Below are positions 45,985 to 55,725 of a stretch of DNA of 55,725 bases, piece by piece (within the stretch, counting starts at the first letter, position 1; every line of letters starts with the position of its first letter). Below the pieces are notes generated by a model that did no database searches, was not told the DNA's origin, and worked only from the letters and a program-made list of their open reading frames with translations. Source of the stretch: Planoprotostelium fungivorum (taxonomy: Eukaryota; Evosea; Variosea; Cavosteliida; Cavosteliaceae); the NCBI GenBank assembly GCA_003024175.1, contig MDYQ01000186.1:1-55725 (forward strand). Reading direction: 5' to 3'. The position numbers and the translations under genes were made by a program.

Positions 45985-48900
45985 ATGCGAAGGTCTCACC
46001 CCGTCTTAGAGTTCTGCCTCTTCCTCTTCTCCATCTCATCCTATTCTAATGCCCAGACTGACCTCTGCAACTGTGGTTCACTTCGACTCCTCACATCAGT
46101 CAGTCTCACAGGGCCCACCATCGATGTGTCTGTCGTATCACCCGACTACACGGAAACCGCAGTAGGTCCTCACTTGACCATCACGACCTCCACAAAGACC
46201 GAGAGTCTCCGATGCACGACGGTTGAATGCACGAATGTAGAAAAGAGCGAATGGCCGACATTTCCAAGTGATCAGCTCTTCACTGCGGTACCATATGTGG
46301 ATCTGAGGACAAAACCTGACGCTTGGATAGTCGACAGGGTCACTTTCACGGGTCTCACTGTAAGCTGTGATGACTCGATATTTGGTTGATTTTCATCTCA
46401 GTGTGCAGAAGGACAGCTCCACATCGATGCTCAAGTCTTCGAGCATCAGGATCACTTCTCAATGGAAAGCGGTCTCTGCCTAGGTTGGAATCTTTACAAT
46501 CTCACCGTATTCAAACGGAACCAATATGGATACTATCCTATTGCCCTCTATAATCAAGGTGAGGTCATCACCCAACCATTTTCATCATTTCGATCACACA
46601 TCAATGATCTGTGTCAGGTGGAAATCTGGCCCTCGTCGATATCGCATATGATGGAGGATGGATATCAACAATCCCATCGTGAGTGCACCGCATCATCACG
46701 AGATCTCATCCACCATCAGACCACCACCACAATACAAAGGTGTGACACCCATACGAGGCGTGAGTTTAGGAGATGGTGAGTCATCATCTCGATCGCAGCT
46801 GATGATCTCAGACATCTTCTTCATCTTTCTCTCACAAGGATCGGATATGTATTCTGTTCACTGTCCCGGACAAACAGTCACACCGTGCGTGACGAATCAT
46901 TTTATTTCATTTTATTCTCTCCTCTTACCTCTCATCAGAAGCTGCAAGGTCAACCACATCAAGAAGGCAGATTCGTGGATGAATGGTCGACTGTTCACTG
47001 AGTCTCCTCTGTCTGTGGCCGTCTACAACGGTACACCCATCATCACGGTGTCTGTGCGGACGAAAGGTCTGGAGACCATCAGGTGATCATCGCATCGACA
47101 TCACTCCATGGCGATCATCGGACGGGATGATGATGAGAATCTGAAACACATCAGGTGTCTCGATGCCAAATGTACGACCACGAAGCAGTTACCGGTGAAA
47201 TATGAAATGCTACGCACGGTCTACTGAACGAATTTGGCAGGTTGTAGAAGAAAGACTTATCTACGGTGGATTTGTCACCGTCGATCCATCACATCGTATT
47301 GTCTTCACTTCCTTGCTGTCTAACGGAAGGTGAGACGTCACAAGACAGCTGAGCTGACGCTGATGACGTCGAGCAGCATCATGAAGAGGACATGTGATGA
47401 CAATGAATGTTCGACTTATCAGACGAAAACAGTGGGAAAAGTAGATAGTAGTATGAACCCGAGGATCAGAGATGCTTCCACGGAAACTCAGTTTTCCATC
47501 ATCGCTTTCACCGAGACGATGTATTCGAAAAAAACGTACATCTACAACGAATGCAACAGTAATCTGATGAATATCGCTCCTGCACAAAGTGAGATGAACC
47601 GTCATCATCATCATCATCATCGATCACCTCCCATCACGTCGCTTCCACTCTAAAACATCCTTGAGAACTCAATGGATCACGCGTTTCATCACGACCTGAT
47701 ATCGTACAGTCGACGCTCACACCAGACAAGAGGTCATTCTATTAGGCAACGGTTTCTGCACTTCTCGCGCTTACAAGTGTACGACATGTGAGCTCTTTCT
47801 TCTACAACTCTCGTCTCACTCTCGGCAGCTGATGGACTCTTTTCATCCATCGCCAAAGTCAACAGTGAAGAAGATATGAGTTGTACTCTGCCCAACACAA
47901 TGGTCGATGGCATCTATGACATCACGGTCAACGATGTATCAGTGAGTGGAGAGGAGAGAGAGAAGGTAGTGACGATGGACAGGGAAGTGTGAAGCTGATG
48001 GTGGGAGACTGTGGTTGTGGAGTGTATGGAACGTGTAATCCTGAAAGAGTTCGATGCGATTGCAGAGATGGATATTCTGGGGAAAAATGTGACGTACCTC
48101 CGACGACATCTACAACGAGCACGACGTCGAGCACATCATCTACAACGAGTACGACGTCGAGCACATCATCTACAACGAGCACGACGTCGAGCATGTCATC
48201 TACAACGAGCAAAATAACGAGCACGACGTCGAGCACGTCATCTACAACGAGCACTATATCCACGAGCGTTGCGACTACAACGAGCCAGAGTACGGATATT
48301 TCGTCGGAATCTATGAGAACATCTACTACGACCTCGGAGACCACTACATCATCATCTACAACGGGTCAGTCCTCCACTTCAATGGAGTTTACCACGTCCT
48401 CGTCTACAACGAGCCAAGATGGATTCATCACCGGCTCTCAGAATGGTACCACTGCAACTTCATCAACAACTGAATATGATATCATTACGAGTTTCAACGA
48501 CACTTCCACTTCTGGTCTCTTGGATGATTCAGGTGCATTCCACTCACACTGACATCGAAGCAATCACGTGACTGACAGCAATATACAGAATGGAAAGACA
48601 AGAGAGTCAAGGCATCCATCGTCATCGGTCTCTATGTGCTCTTTCTTGCAGTTGTCACAGCTTTCTTCTACTTTCGCAACATCTCATATGTCAGGTGAGA
48701 TGCAGACAGAGAGGCTGACGCTGTTAAACCTGAAGAACATACTGACAGTGGTCAATCTTCCCATCGAGTTCTTGCAGCTGTCGTTCTTTGGTCTGGCACT
48801 GCGAGAGGGGTGAGAGAAGAAGAAAGTGAGAATGGCAAAGTGACCGTTGTAGATGGACTAGAAATTTCCGCTCAGCAGTTTCACCCACCACCCTCGATTT

Positions 48901-50208
48901 CGTGAGTACAATCTGTATTTCATTCGATACATATCTCTATGGAATTATATCCATACGGTGACTCACGTGAATTATCAGTTCCACAGCGAAGAATTAGTCA
49001 TGGTGGAGTTCTTCGTTGTGTTCGCTTGTACCTTATCGTGGAGTCTGTTGGTATTACCCGTCATGTTTATGTATAAAGGGAGACCATTGATGGTTACGCT
49101 GCTGGAGATTCCTGCCATCAAGTGAGTGATGACGAGGAGGATGATCATCTCGATGATGATGATGATGATGACGCTGGATAGATCACTGTTCTCTCTGGGT
49201 GTGTTGTTGATCATACCATTCGGGACATTCCTAGTGTTACCTAGCATTCGAATGCTGCTGAGAATGTCAGAGTGTAAACACGTACCGGTGAGATTTCTAC
49301 GATTTCTCGCATATAACTGTCTTCTTGTACACATCATAGATGATGTGATACATAGAACGATAGAGTGATGAGAAGCAGGATGAAGTTGGACTGTATGTGA
49401 GAGGTACGACGATGGAATGCTGGACACAAGATCAGATCGTGCTGTGTGTGATGGGACTGATAGGGCTGGGCATCTACTTTCCGCTTGCAGTGTACATACT
49501 GCCAAAGATACAGACGTCAGATGGGACGGCAGAGATACTTCGTAACACGAGGTGATTGTGGATACTCGTGATCTCATGATGATCATCAACCATGATCATC
49601 TCGATCATGACCAAGATCATCATCTCGATCACGATGGTGCTCAGCATCACAACATCGATGACGGAAGACTGATCCGTAACAGGTTTCTGTTCATTCAAAA
49701 GATGCTTTACGTCTCTATCGTCGTCATTCAGGTTAGTGTCCATCCATCCTTCCACTCACTTCATGCAGGTACTCTGCTCAGAAGAGCTGTACAACATCAT
49801 CTGTGCCATCGTCGTCTCTCTGCTCCTCTTTCTCGTCAGCTTTGACGGCTCTTGCAACGTCAGATGGATCAATCGGACACAGACAGTGATGTACATCGCA
49901 GCCTTCTGGACCGCGTGCATGTCACTGTGGGCACAAGTGCGAAACAAGGACGACAGGTGATGATTCTGAAGAGGGGACGAGCCAACAAGACTGATGATGA
50001 TGTCAGTCTTCCACCTCCACTGATGGCCCTCTTTGCGGGCTATCTGCTCATCCTTCTGCTCTTCGTTCTGTCTTGGATACCACAGATTTCTTCTTTCCAC
50101 AGACGTCAACAGACAGATCTGCTGAGCGCGCTGATAGGGGGGATGGACGATGAGAAGAGACCACTGATGACTGATTCCTCCTCTGAGATCGATCTGATGG
50201 GGGAATGA
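45985..50208 (+). CDS. EGF-domain multi-pass membrane protein, tandem copy 1
   Basis: Start ATG 45985 with signal peptide (MRRSHPVLEFCLFLFSISSY, then SNAQ). A large extracellular region begins TDLCNCGSLRLL, followed by a beta-rich part, then one EGF-like module: GDCGCGVYGTCNPERVRCDC and RDGYSGEKCDVPP (47999-48100). A Ser/Thr stalk of tandem repeats follows, then EWKDKRVKASIVIGLYVLFL. The C-terminal half has about eight membrane spans: VVNLPIEFLQLSFFGLAL, MVEFFVVFACTLSWSLLVLP, LGVLLIIPFGTFLVLPSI, QIVLCVMGLIGLGIYFPLAV, YNIICAIVVSLLLFLVSF, MYIAAFWTACMSLWAQV and FAGYLLILLLFVLSW. It ends at SSSEIDLMGE. Family not recognised with confidence; the layout recalls amoeba surface receptors and fungal TRP-like membrane domains. 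The intron after NISYV is only 19 nt here (48695-48713), which may impair splicing. Confidence 0.65.
48109..48263 (+). repeat. 30-bp coding minisatellite for the Ser/Thr stalk
   Basis: About five units of tctacaacgagcacgacg plus tcgagcacatca encode S-T-T-S-T-T-S-S-T-S. Each unit contains the ATCTACAACGAG word that is also the window's dispersed intron motif. Confidence 0.85.
48510..48862 (+). repeat. near-identical block shared with 52728-53118
   Basis: This block of copy 1 (end of stalk exon, intron, membrane exon, following exons) is almost base-identical to copy 2, introns included, apart from a 43-bp indel flanked by ACAGAGAGGC. Further near-identical blocks are 49365-49556 with 53625-53816, and 49680-49960 with 53925-54210. 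Confidence 0.85.
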
Positions 50209-50315
50209 CGTCGGGGCTGATGTGAAAAGAGAGAAAAATACAATTTTGAGGCGTTTTATTCGTAGTTCTCGCTGGGTTGCGAATTTGCATCAGTGTCATC
50301 GGATTGGACCATCAG

Positions 50316-53300
50316 ATGCACCAATGGTGGACCTCGATGTGGATCTATGTCTTCTTTTTCCTCTTTCCTCTCTCAAACGGTCAGACTGATCTCTGCCACT
50401 GCGGGACACTACGACATATCGCATCGACTGACTTCTCTGATCCCATCATCGATCTATCAGTCATCTCTCCCGCAGCCGATTTCACAGGATTTGGTGCACA
50501 ACCTCAAATCACCATCACATCTGCAACTAAGATGTCAAGTTTCCGATGTCAATCGTCAGAATGCACACAAGTAGACAAGAAGGAGTGGACATCACAGAGC
50601 GGTGCATATGTCGCTGGAGTCCCCTACATTGATCCTGTCTTTGGCGTAGACACGTGGTTCGTTGAGAGACAAGACCAAGGAAATTCCATGGTAAGATTAG
50701 ACGAAACGACATCAGTTGATCGTTTCAAAGTGCGAAGGAAGACTTTACATGGGAACTACTTCTCAAAACTACGGAGGGACCAATGGTTTCTGTGTGGGTT
50801 CGACCCTCTACAACATCACCTCTTTCGATCGGAATGGCATCCTTCCCATCGCCCTCTACGATGATGGAAGTGAGTCCCACCTAACTCACACCTCACACCT
50901 GCACTATTTCCCTCCTTCTCTACATCGTTGATACCTCACAGGTTATCTGACTCTTTATGATACCATGGATGGATCGAATCTAGAGTTACCGTTCTCCACG
51001 TGGGTCGCACATCATGCGGAAAGATCTGATCTGCCGCCAGATCATCATCACAATATAAACGGAAGATACCCATACGAGGTAGAACCCTGGGCATAGGTGA
51101 GCGTTCTTCTCGTCCTGAATTAAAACCGAGATCACGTCAGGGTTGTTCTTCATCATGCTCTTAGAAGGCAAGGAATTCTATTACATCTATTGTGCAGATA
51201 CAGATCATCTGTCGTCTAAGTGAGTCGTTCATTCTGTTTCATCTACTTTTCCACTCTCATCCTCATGTTGACCTCTGTGGCAGATGCTCTACGTTTTCAC
51301 TCAATGTCAATACAGAATGGTGGAACGATGCCTCGTCGCTATCTGAATCTCCTCTGTCGGTGGCTACTTATGGATCGTATCCCATCATCACAGTTGCCGT
51401 CGTGTCAAAGGGTCTAGAGACGATCAGGTGATGACATCATGATGGAAACGATGATGGTCATCGAACATGATCACCATGATGATCGTGCGATGACAATGGA
51501 GATGTTATGTTCTGATGACGCACCAGGTGTCTCGATTCATCTTGCCGCTCGATAAAATATCTACCGGTGACCATGCCCTTATACTCACCATCACTGAATC
51601 CAATCTGGCAGGTTGTAGATGAGCCCAGTCTTCACAGTGGACATATGACAATCCACTCGTACGGTCTCGATGATTACCCAGGTCGTATCCTGTACACCTA
51701 TCTTCTACAGAATGGAAGGTAAGACGTCTTAATTTGATATCGCGACGTCATGACGAGGTGCAGTATCGTGAGGAGGACTTGTCATGACGAGAGCTGTTCC
51801 ATTTTTGGGACGAAAATTCTCGGAACGATCGGCCCGGTACAGACTGCGAGACTGAGAGACTCCTCCACCAGCCTCCAAGTGTCCTTCATCGCTCTCACTG
51901 AAAGTGAAAACAAGCAGGACGTGTTCATCTACAACGATTGCGAAAATCGATTGCTGAACGTCACTCCCTCTCACGGTGAGTCGTTTCAGAATAAAAATAA
52001 ATTCGATGTGTTAGAATGGATTCGATCAACTGTTGAGAGATGATTTCATCTGATGACGTGCAGTGTCTGCACACAATTCTACAAGGTTGATTCTATATGG
52101 TCGACGTTTCTGCACTTCTCGCGCTTACAAGTGTACGACATGTGAGCTCTTTTCTCTACAACTCTCGTCTCACTCTCGGCAGCTGATGGACTCTTTTCAT
52201 CTCCTGCTACAGCCGAAAGTGGAGAGCAGATGAGTTGTACTCTGCCCAATACAATGACCGATGGCATCTATGACATCACGGTCAACGATGTATCAGTGGG
52301 TGGAAAGGAGAGAGAGAAGGTAGTGACGATGGACAGGGAAGTGTGAAGCTGATGGTGGGAGATTGTGGTTGTGGCCCACACGGAACGTGTGATTATGCAG
52401 AGGGAGAGTGTGACTGCCAGGATGGATATTATGGAGGGAAATGCGAGATACCTCCATTCCCTATATCTACAACGACCACGACCACAAGCTCGAAGACTAC
52501 GATCAGTCAAATTCCGAGCACTTCGACGAGTCAACCAGAGACGAAGTCCTCTTCTACAACGAGCCAACCAGAGACAAATTTTTCTTCTACAACGAGCCAA
52601 TCGATCACTTCGTCTACAACGAGATATTCACTCACTTCCACTGCCAATACAACTGGTACGTATGTACCTATGACGTCATCACACGCCACCACTACGAGTC
52701 TAAACACCACCTCTACCTCTACTTCCGCTCTCTTGGATGATTCAGGTGCATTCCACTCACACTGACATCGAAGCGATCACGTGACTGACAGCAATATACA
52801 GAATGGAAAGACAAGAGAGTCAAGGCATCCATCGTCATCGGTCTCTATGTGCTCTTTCTTGCAGTTGTCACAGCTTTCTTCTACTTTCGCAACATCTCAT
52901 ATGTCAGGTGAGATGCAGACAGAGAGGCGAGTGAGTGATGGTCGACAGGCTGGCTTATCGAACAGAGAGGCTGACGCTGTTAAACCTGAAGAACATACTG
53001 ACAGTGGTCAATCTTCCCATCGAGTTCTTGCAGCTGTCGTTCTTTGGTCTGGCACTGCGAGAGGGGTGAGAGAAGAAGAAAGTGAGAATGGCAAAGTGAC
53101 CGTTGTAGATGGACGAGAATTTTTCGAAGGGTAGCCTCACCTACCACCCTCGATTTTGTAAGTATCTATCTTCATTCGTTTTCACTCGCCTTATCCCAAA
53201 TGGGGTTCACCGATCATCACAGAATTTCAGTCACTTACATGAGACGTCAGTTGTTCAGTGGAGAGTTAGTCATGGTGGAGTTCTTCATCGTGTTCGCTTG

Positions 53301-54449
53301 TACATTATCGTGGAGTCTGTTGGTGTTACCTGTCATGATCAAATTCAAAGGAAGATCACTGATGTCCATCCTGATGAAGATTCCCGCCATCAAGTGAGTG
53401 ACACACGATGGATGATGATGATGACGATGACTCAATAGATCACTGTTTTCTCTCAGTGTGGTTTTGATCATACCATTCGGAACGTTTCTGGTGTTACCTA
53501 GCATTCGAATGCTGCTGAGAATGTCAGAATGCAAACGCGTACCGGTGAGATTTCTGCAGCTTCTCGCATATAACTGTCTTCTCCTATATGTAGCATGAAT
53601 GGCGTGAAGGAGATAGAACGATAGAATGATGAGAAGCAGGATGAAGTTGGACTGTATGTGAGAGGTACAACGATGGAATGCTGGACACAAGATCAGATCG
53701 TGCTGTGTGTGATGGGACTGATAGGGCTGGGCATCTACTTTCCGCTTGCAGTGTACATACTGCCAAAGATACAGACGTCAGATGGGACGGCAGAGATACT
53801 TCGCAACACGAGGTGATGGTAGATACTAGATGAGTCTTCGTGATCTCATGATGATCATCAACCATCATCATCATCTTGGTCACGATCATCGCACGCCAAC
53901 AACGATGGAAGACTGATCTGTAACAGGTTTCTGTTCATTCAAAAGATGCTTTACGTCTCTATCGTCGTCATTCAGGTTGGATCTCTTTCAAATCGATCAT
54001 TCTCTGCTCATTCTTTCCAGACACTCTGCTCAGAAGAGCTGTACAACATCATCTGTGCCATCGTCGTCTCTTTCCTCCTCTTTCTCGTCAGCTTTGACGG
54101 CTCTTGCAACGTCAGATGGATCAATCGGACACAGACAGTGATGTACATCGCAGCCTTCTGGACAGCGTGCATGTCACTGTGGGCACAAGTGCGAAATAAG
54201 AGCGACAGGTGACGATGATGAAGACAGATCACACGTGTTGAACTCGTCAGATTTCCGCCACCTCTCATCGCCCTCTTTGCGGGTTATCTGCTCATCCTTC
54301 TCCTCTTCGTTCTGTCTTGGATACCAAAGATCTCTTCTTTCCACAGGCGTCAGCAGACAGACCTGCTGAGCGCATTGATTGGAAGAGAAAACGAGAGGAC
54401 ACCGCTGCTATCTCCTTCACTTCACGAGAATGCTCTCATCACGAGCTGA
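50316..54449 (+). CDS. EGF-domain multi-pass membrane protein, tandem copy 2
   Basis: Paralogue of the gene directly upstream, same order of parts. Start ATG 50316 (MHQWWTSMWIYVFFFLFPLS, then NGQTDLCHCGTLRH). The extracellular half is only distantly similar to copy 1. The EGF module (GDCGCGPHGTCDYAEGECDC, QDGYYGGKCEIPP; 52358-52460) and the membrane half are close. The stalk differs: a roughly 33-bp unit coding STTSQPETKSS. Membrane spans match copy 1, with WTRIFRRVASPTTLDF and MVEFFIVFACTLSWSLLVLP. An intron ending in CGTTGTAG|AT (53108) joins LALREG to WTRIF in frame. The intron after NISYV is 62 nt, a normal length. The cytosolic tail ends ALIGRENERTPLLSPS.., TGA 54447. Role unknown; a cell-surface receptor or adhesion protein is plausible. 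Confidence 0.68.
52540..52640 (+). repeat. 33-bp coding repeat in stalk of copy 2
   Basis: Units of the type tcttctacaacgagccaa plus ccagagacgaag are repeated about three times, coding S-T-T-S-Q-P-E-T. They differ from the copy 1 unit but use the same TCTACAACGAG core. Confidence 0.75.
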
Positions 54450-54573
54450 TCGCACTCCGTGAAAATCGACAGAATACAACCTCAGTTTTTTTTTCTTTTT
54501 CACGATGATGCATTATGATGAGAAAGAGGTTGACACTCTTACAACACGGTGTATTCATTCACGTGAAAAGTTT

Positions 54574-55714
54574 TCAGTTTCCACGTCCACTACCACGTCC
54601 AGACCAGGGAGGCCTCACGGTGGGTCTCTCCGTGGGTCTACCGCTGCCACCTCCAGTCCAGGGAGGTCTAAACGTGGGCCTCTCCGTTGGCATGTCCGTC
54701 GGCCTCTCGTGAGTGGGTCTTCCGGTGGGTCGGTGATGAGTCGGCCTCTCTGTGGGTCTGTGGAATGTGGGGCGAGTTTGGTTGGTTGGGAAACCAGTCG
54801 GTCTCTCGGTTGGCCTGTGGAATGTGGGGCGAGTTTGGTTTGTGGGGAACTCGGTCGGTCTCTCGTGTGTGGTGGGTGTGCCGGTGCCGCCAGTGGTGGG
54901 GCGATGCGAGCGAGTGACATTGTGATTGCCGCTCGTGCCCGATGTGGAGGTAGAGGTGGAAGAACCGGAGGTGGTGGAGCCGGTGGTGGTGGTCGAGTGG
55001 TTACCGCTGCACTTGCTCTGTGATGATGTGAGAACGGTCACTATGGAAGATGGGATGATGATGATGTGAAAAGACGTACGGCAGGGAAGGGTTGGCGTCC
55101 CTGGAAGTTTCCGGGGGGGTTGTAGTTGCAAACAACTTTCATCGTGTGAGCCGATAGATGTCGATTGAAGATTGGACTCACCCAACTTGCATGTGCTTCC
55201 GCAAGCACATCCGACCTTGGTGGTAGTCTCCCACACGACTTGAGTCAAGTGACCGCAGTTGGCCCATCTTCATTTTCCATCAGAGACCTTCGAACTGTAA
55301 TGATATGCTCACCCTCCCTTGCATCCAGCTCCCCACATGTCCTGTCCACAGGTCCAGCTCTTCTCCTCTCCAACTGTCCAGGAGTTGACGGAGCCCTTGA
55401 CATCATTGAGGTTGCAGGTACCACCACCAGAGCTCATCCAGATGTTCTGTCCATATCCGGAAGCACCTCCGTGCTGAAACTGGCACTTCTAAAGACACGA
55501 TATCAGTCGAACGAATCGAATGGATGTGATGTTCGGAATGGAAATGACTCACGTCGGCCCACGATTGAGCGAGAGCGGCAGCTTTGTCGTCCCACGATAG
55601 AGGGTTGAGTCCATACTTGGCTCTGTATGCGTTGTGGGCATCCACCCAAGCATCAGAGAACTGCGAGGCAGTTGCGCCGAGAGCGAGAGCGACGAAGAGG
55701 CAAGCCTTGAGCAT
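54574..55714 (-). CDS. secreted CAP/SCP-domain protein with Thr/Pro/Arg repeat tail
   Basis: Start ATG 55714 gives a signal peptide (MLKACLFVALALGATAS). The CAP domain begins WVDAHNAYRAKYGLNPLSWD (first CAP His present), ALAQSWAD, then after an intron KCQFQHGGASGYGQNIWMSS (the usual GEN motif is GQN here). Further exons give SWTCGQDMWGAGCKG, GHLTQVVWETTTKVGCACGS and VVCNYNPPGNFQGR. A long low-complexity tail follows: Thr/Ser stretch, then repeats of RPTFHRPTERPTGFPTNQT and RPTERPTFRPPWTGGGSG, ending GRGSGRGN at 54574. CAP proteins are secreted and often bind sterols or glycans; the tail looks like an O-glycosylated linker or wall-binding segment. Function inferred only. The gene is complete within the window. 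Confidence 0.78.
54590..54870. repeat. tandem repeats coding the CAP protein tail
   Basis: Two units of about 48-51 bp (54599-54690) and two of about 66 bp (54735-54865) are nearly identical. The opposite strand carries a Gly/Ser/Arg-rich open frame that is an antisense artefact. Confidence 0.75.
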
Positions 55715-55725
55715 GTCGGTCGTCT

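Noticed and set aside
48109-48263. CRISPR-like array
   Set aside because: Repeats are contiguous 30-bp units without spacers and encode a Ser/Thr stalk in a eukaryotic gene.
53132-53134. In-frame TAG in EGF copy 2, read first as a nonsense mutation or stop-codon reassignment
   Set aside because: The frame was wrong. Splicing at GTTGTAG|AT (53108) gives a conserved open frame in both copies, and other genes end normally with TAG.
54505-55023. 172-codon Gly/Ser/Arg-rich plus-strand frame
   Set aside because: It is the antisense of the Thr/Pro/Arg repeat tail of the CAP protein, whose strand has splice sites, a signal peptide and conserved CAP motifs.

Overview
The window is nuclear DNA from an intron-dense, compact eukaryotic genome. 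Nearly every gene is cut by short introns (mostly about 35-100 nt) with GTGAG-type donors, intergenic spacers are a few hundred bases, and both strands are used. Conserved protein families (HAUS1, Nop9, DUSP12, GFAT, focadhesin/RST1, dynamitin, TsaE, Sec22, eS25, an LYR complex I subunit) sit beside large amoeba-like families (F-box/ankyrin, LRR-kinase, EGF/multi-TM, GPI-type GH5). A free-living amoebozoan of the protosteloid/variosean kind fits best, but that is an inference from gene content and intron style. No prokaryotic, viral or transposon gene was recognised.

Layout. 1-2109 (-): Kelch/BTB protein, cut by the left edge. 2293-3387 (+): HAUS1. 3600-4851 (+): LRR-pseudokinase, probably decayed. 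4986-8223 (+): Nop9. 8372-9292 (+): intronless membrane protein. 9612-15420 (-): one long gene joining a WD40-type propeller, ankyrin repeats, a polycystin channel and a coiled coil. 15845-17159 (+): CDCA7-type zinc finger protein. 17363-19206 (+): DUSP12/Yvh1 phosphatase with an extra N-terminal domain. 19434-21210 (+): secreted GH5 glucanase with a GPI-type tail. 21484-21972 (+): acyl-CoA-binding protein ending in AKL. 22350-24938 (+): GFAT. 25221-25737 (+): small probable mitochondrial protein. 26039-33568 (-): focadhesin/RST1. 33736-35030 (+): GH84-like enzyme. 35587-35666 (+): tRNA-Leu(CAG). 35691-36422 (-): F-box/ankyrin protein. 36803-37645 (+): unknown protein. 37646-38134: decayed coding sequence and a solitary F-box exon. 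38479-39629 (-): VTT/DedA membrane protein. 39965-41813 (-): dynamitin. 41908-42850 (+): TsaE. 43088-43905 (+): Sec22. 44210-44812 (-): eS25. 44957-45505 (+): LYR/NDUFA6-like. 45985-50208 and 50316-54449 (+): two tandem EGF/multi-TM receptor-like genes. 54574-55714 (-): secreted CAP protein with a Thr/Pro/Arg repeat tail.

Many genes are head-to-head with starts 95-430 bp apart, suggesting shared divergent promoters. The most striking structure that gene calling does not explain is a dispersed 10-mer, ATCTACAACG / CGTTGTAGAT. It repeatedly forms the 3' splice site of introns on both strands, occurs as perfect 18-bp palindromes inside introns, and also makes up the minisatellite coding the Ser/Thr stalk of one EGF gene. 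The tandem EGF genes show mosaic near-identity that includes introns, and a 43-bp indel between direct repeats that leaves copy 1 with an apparent 19-nt intron.
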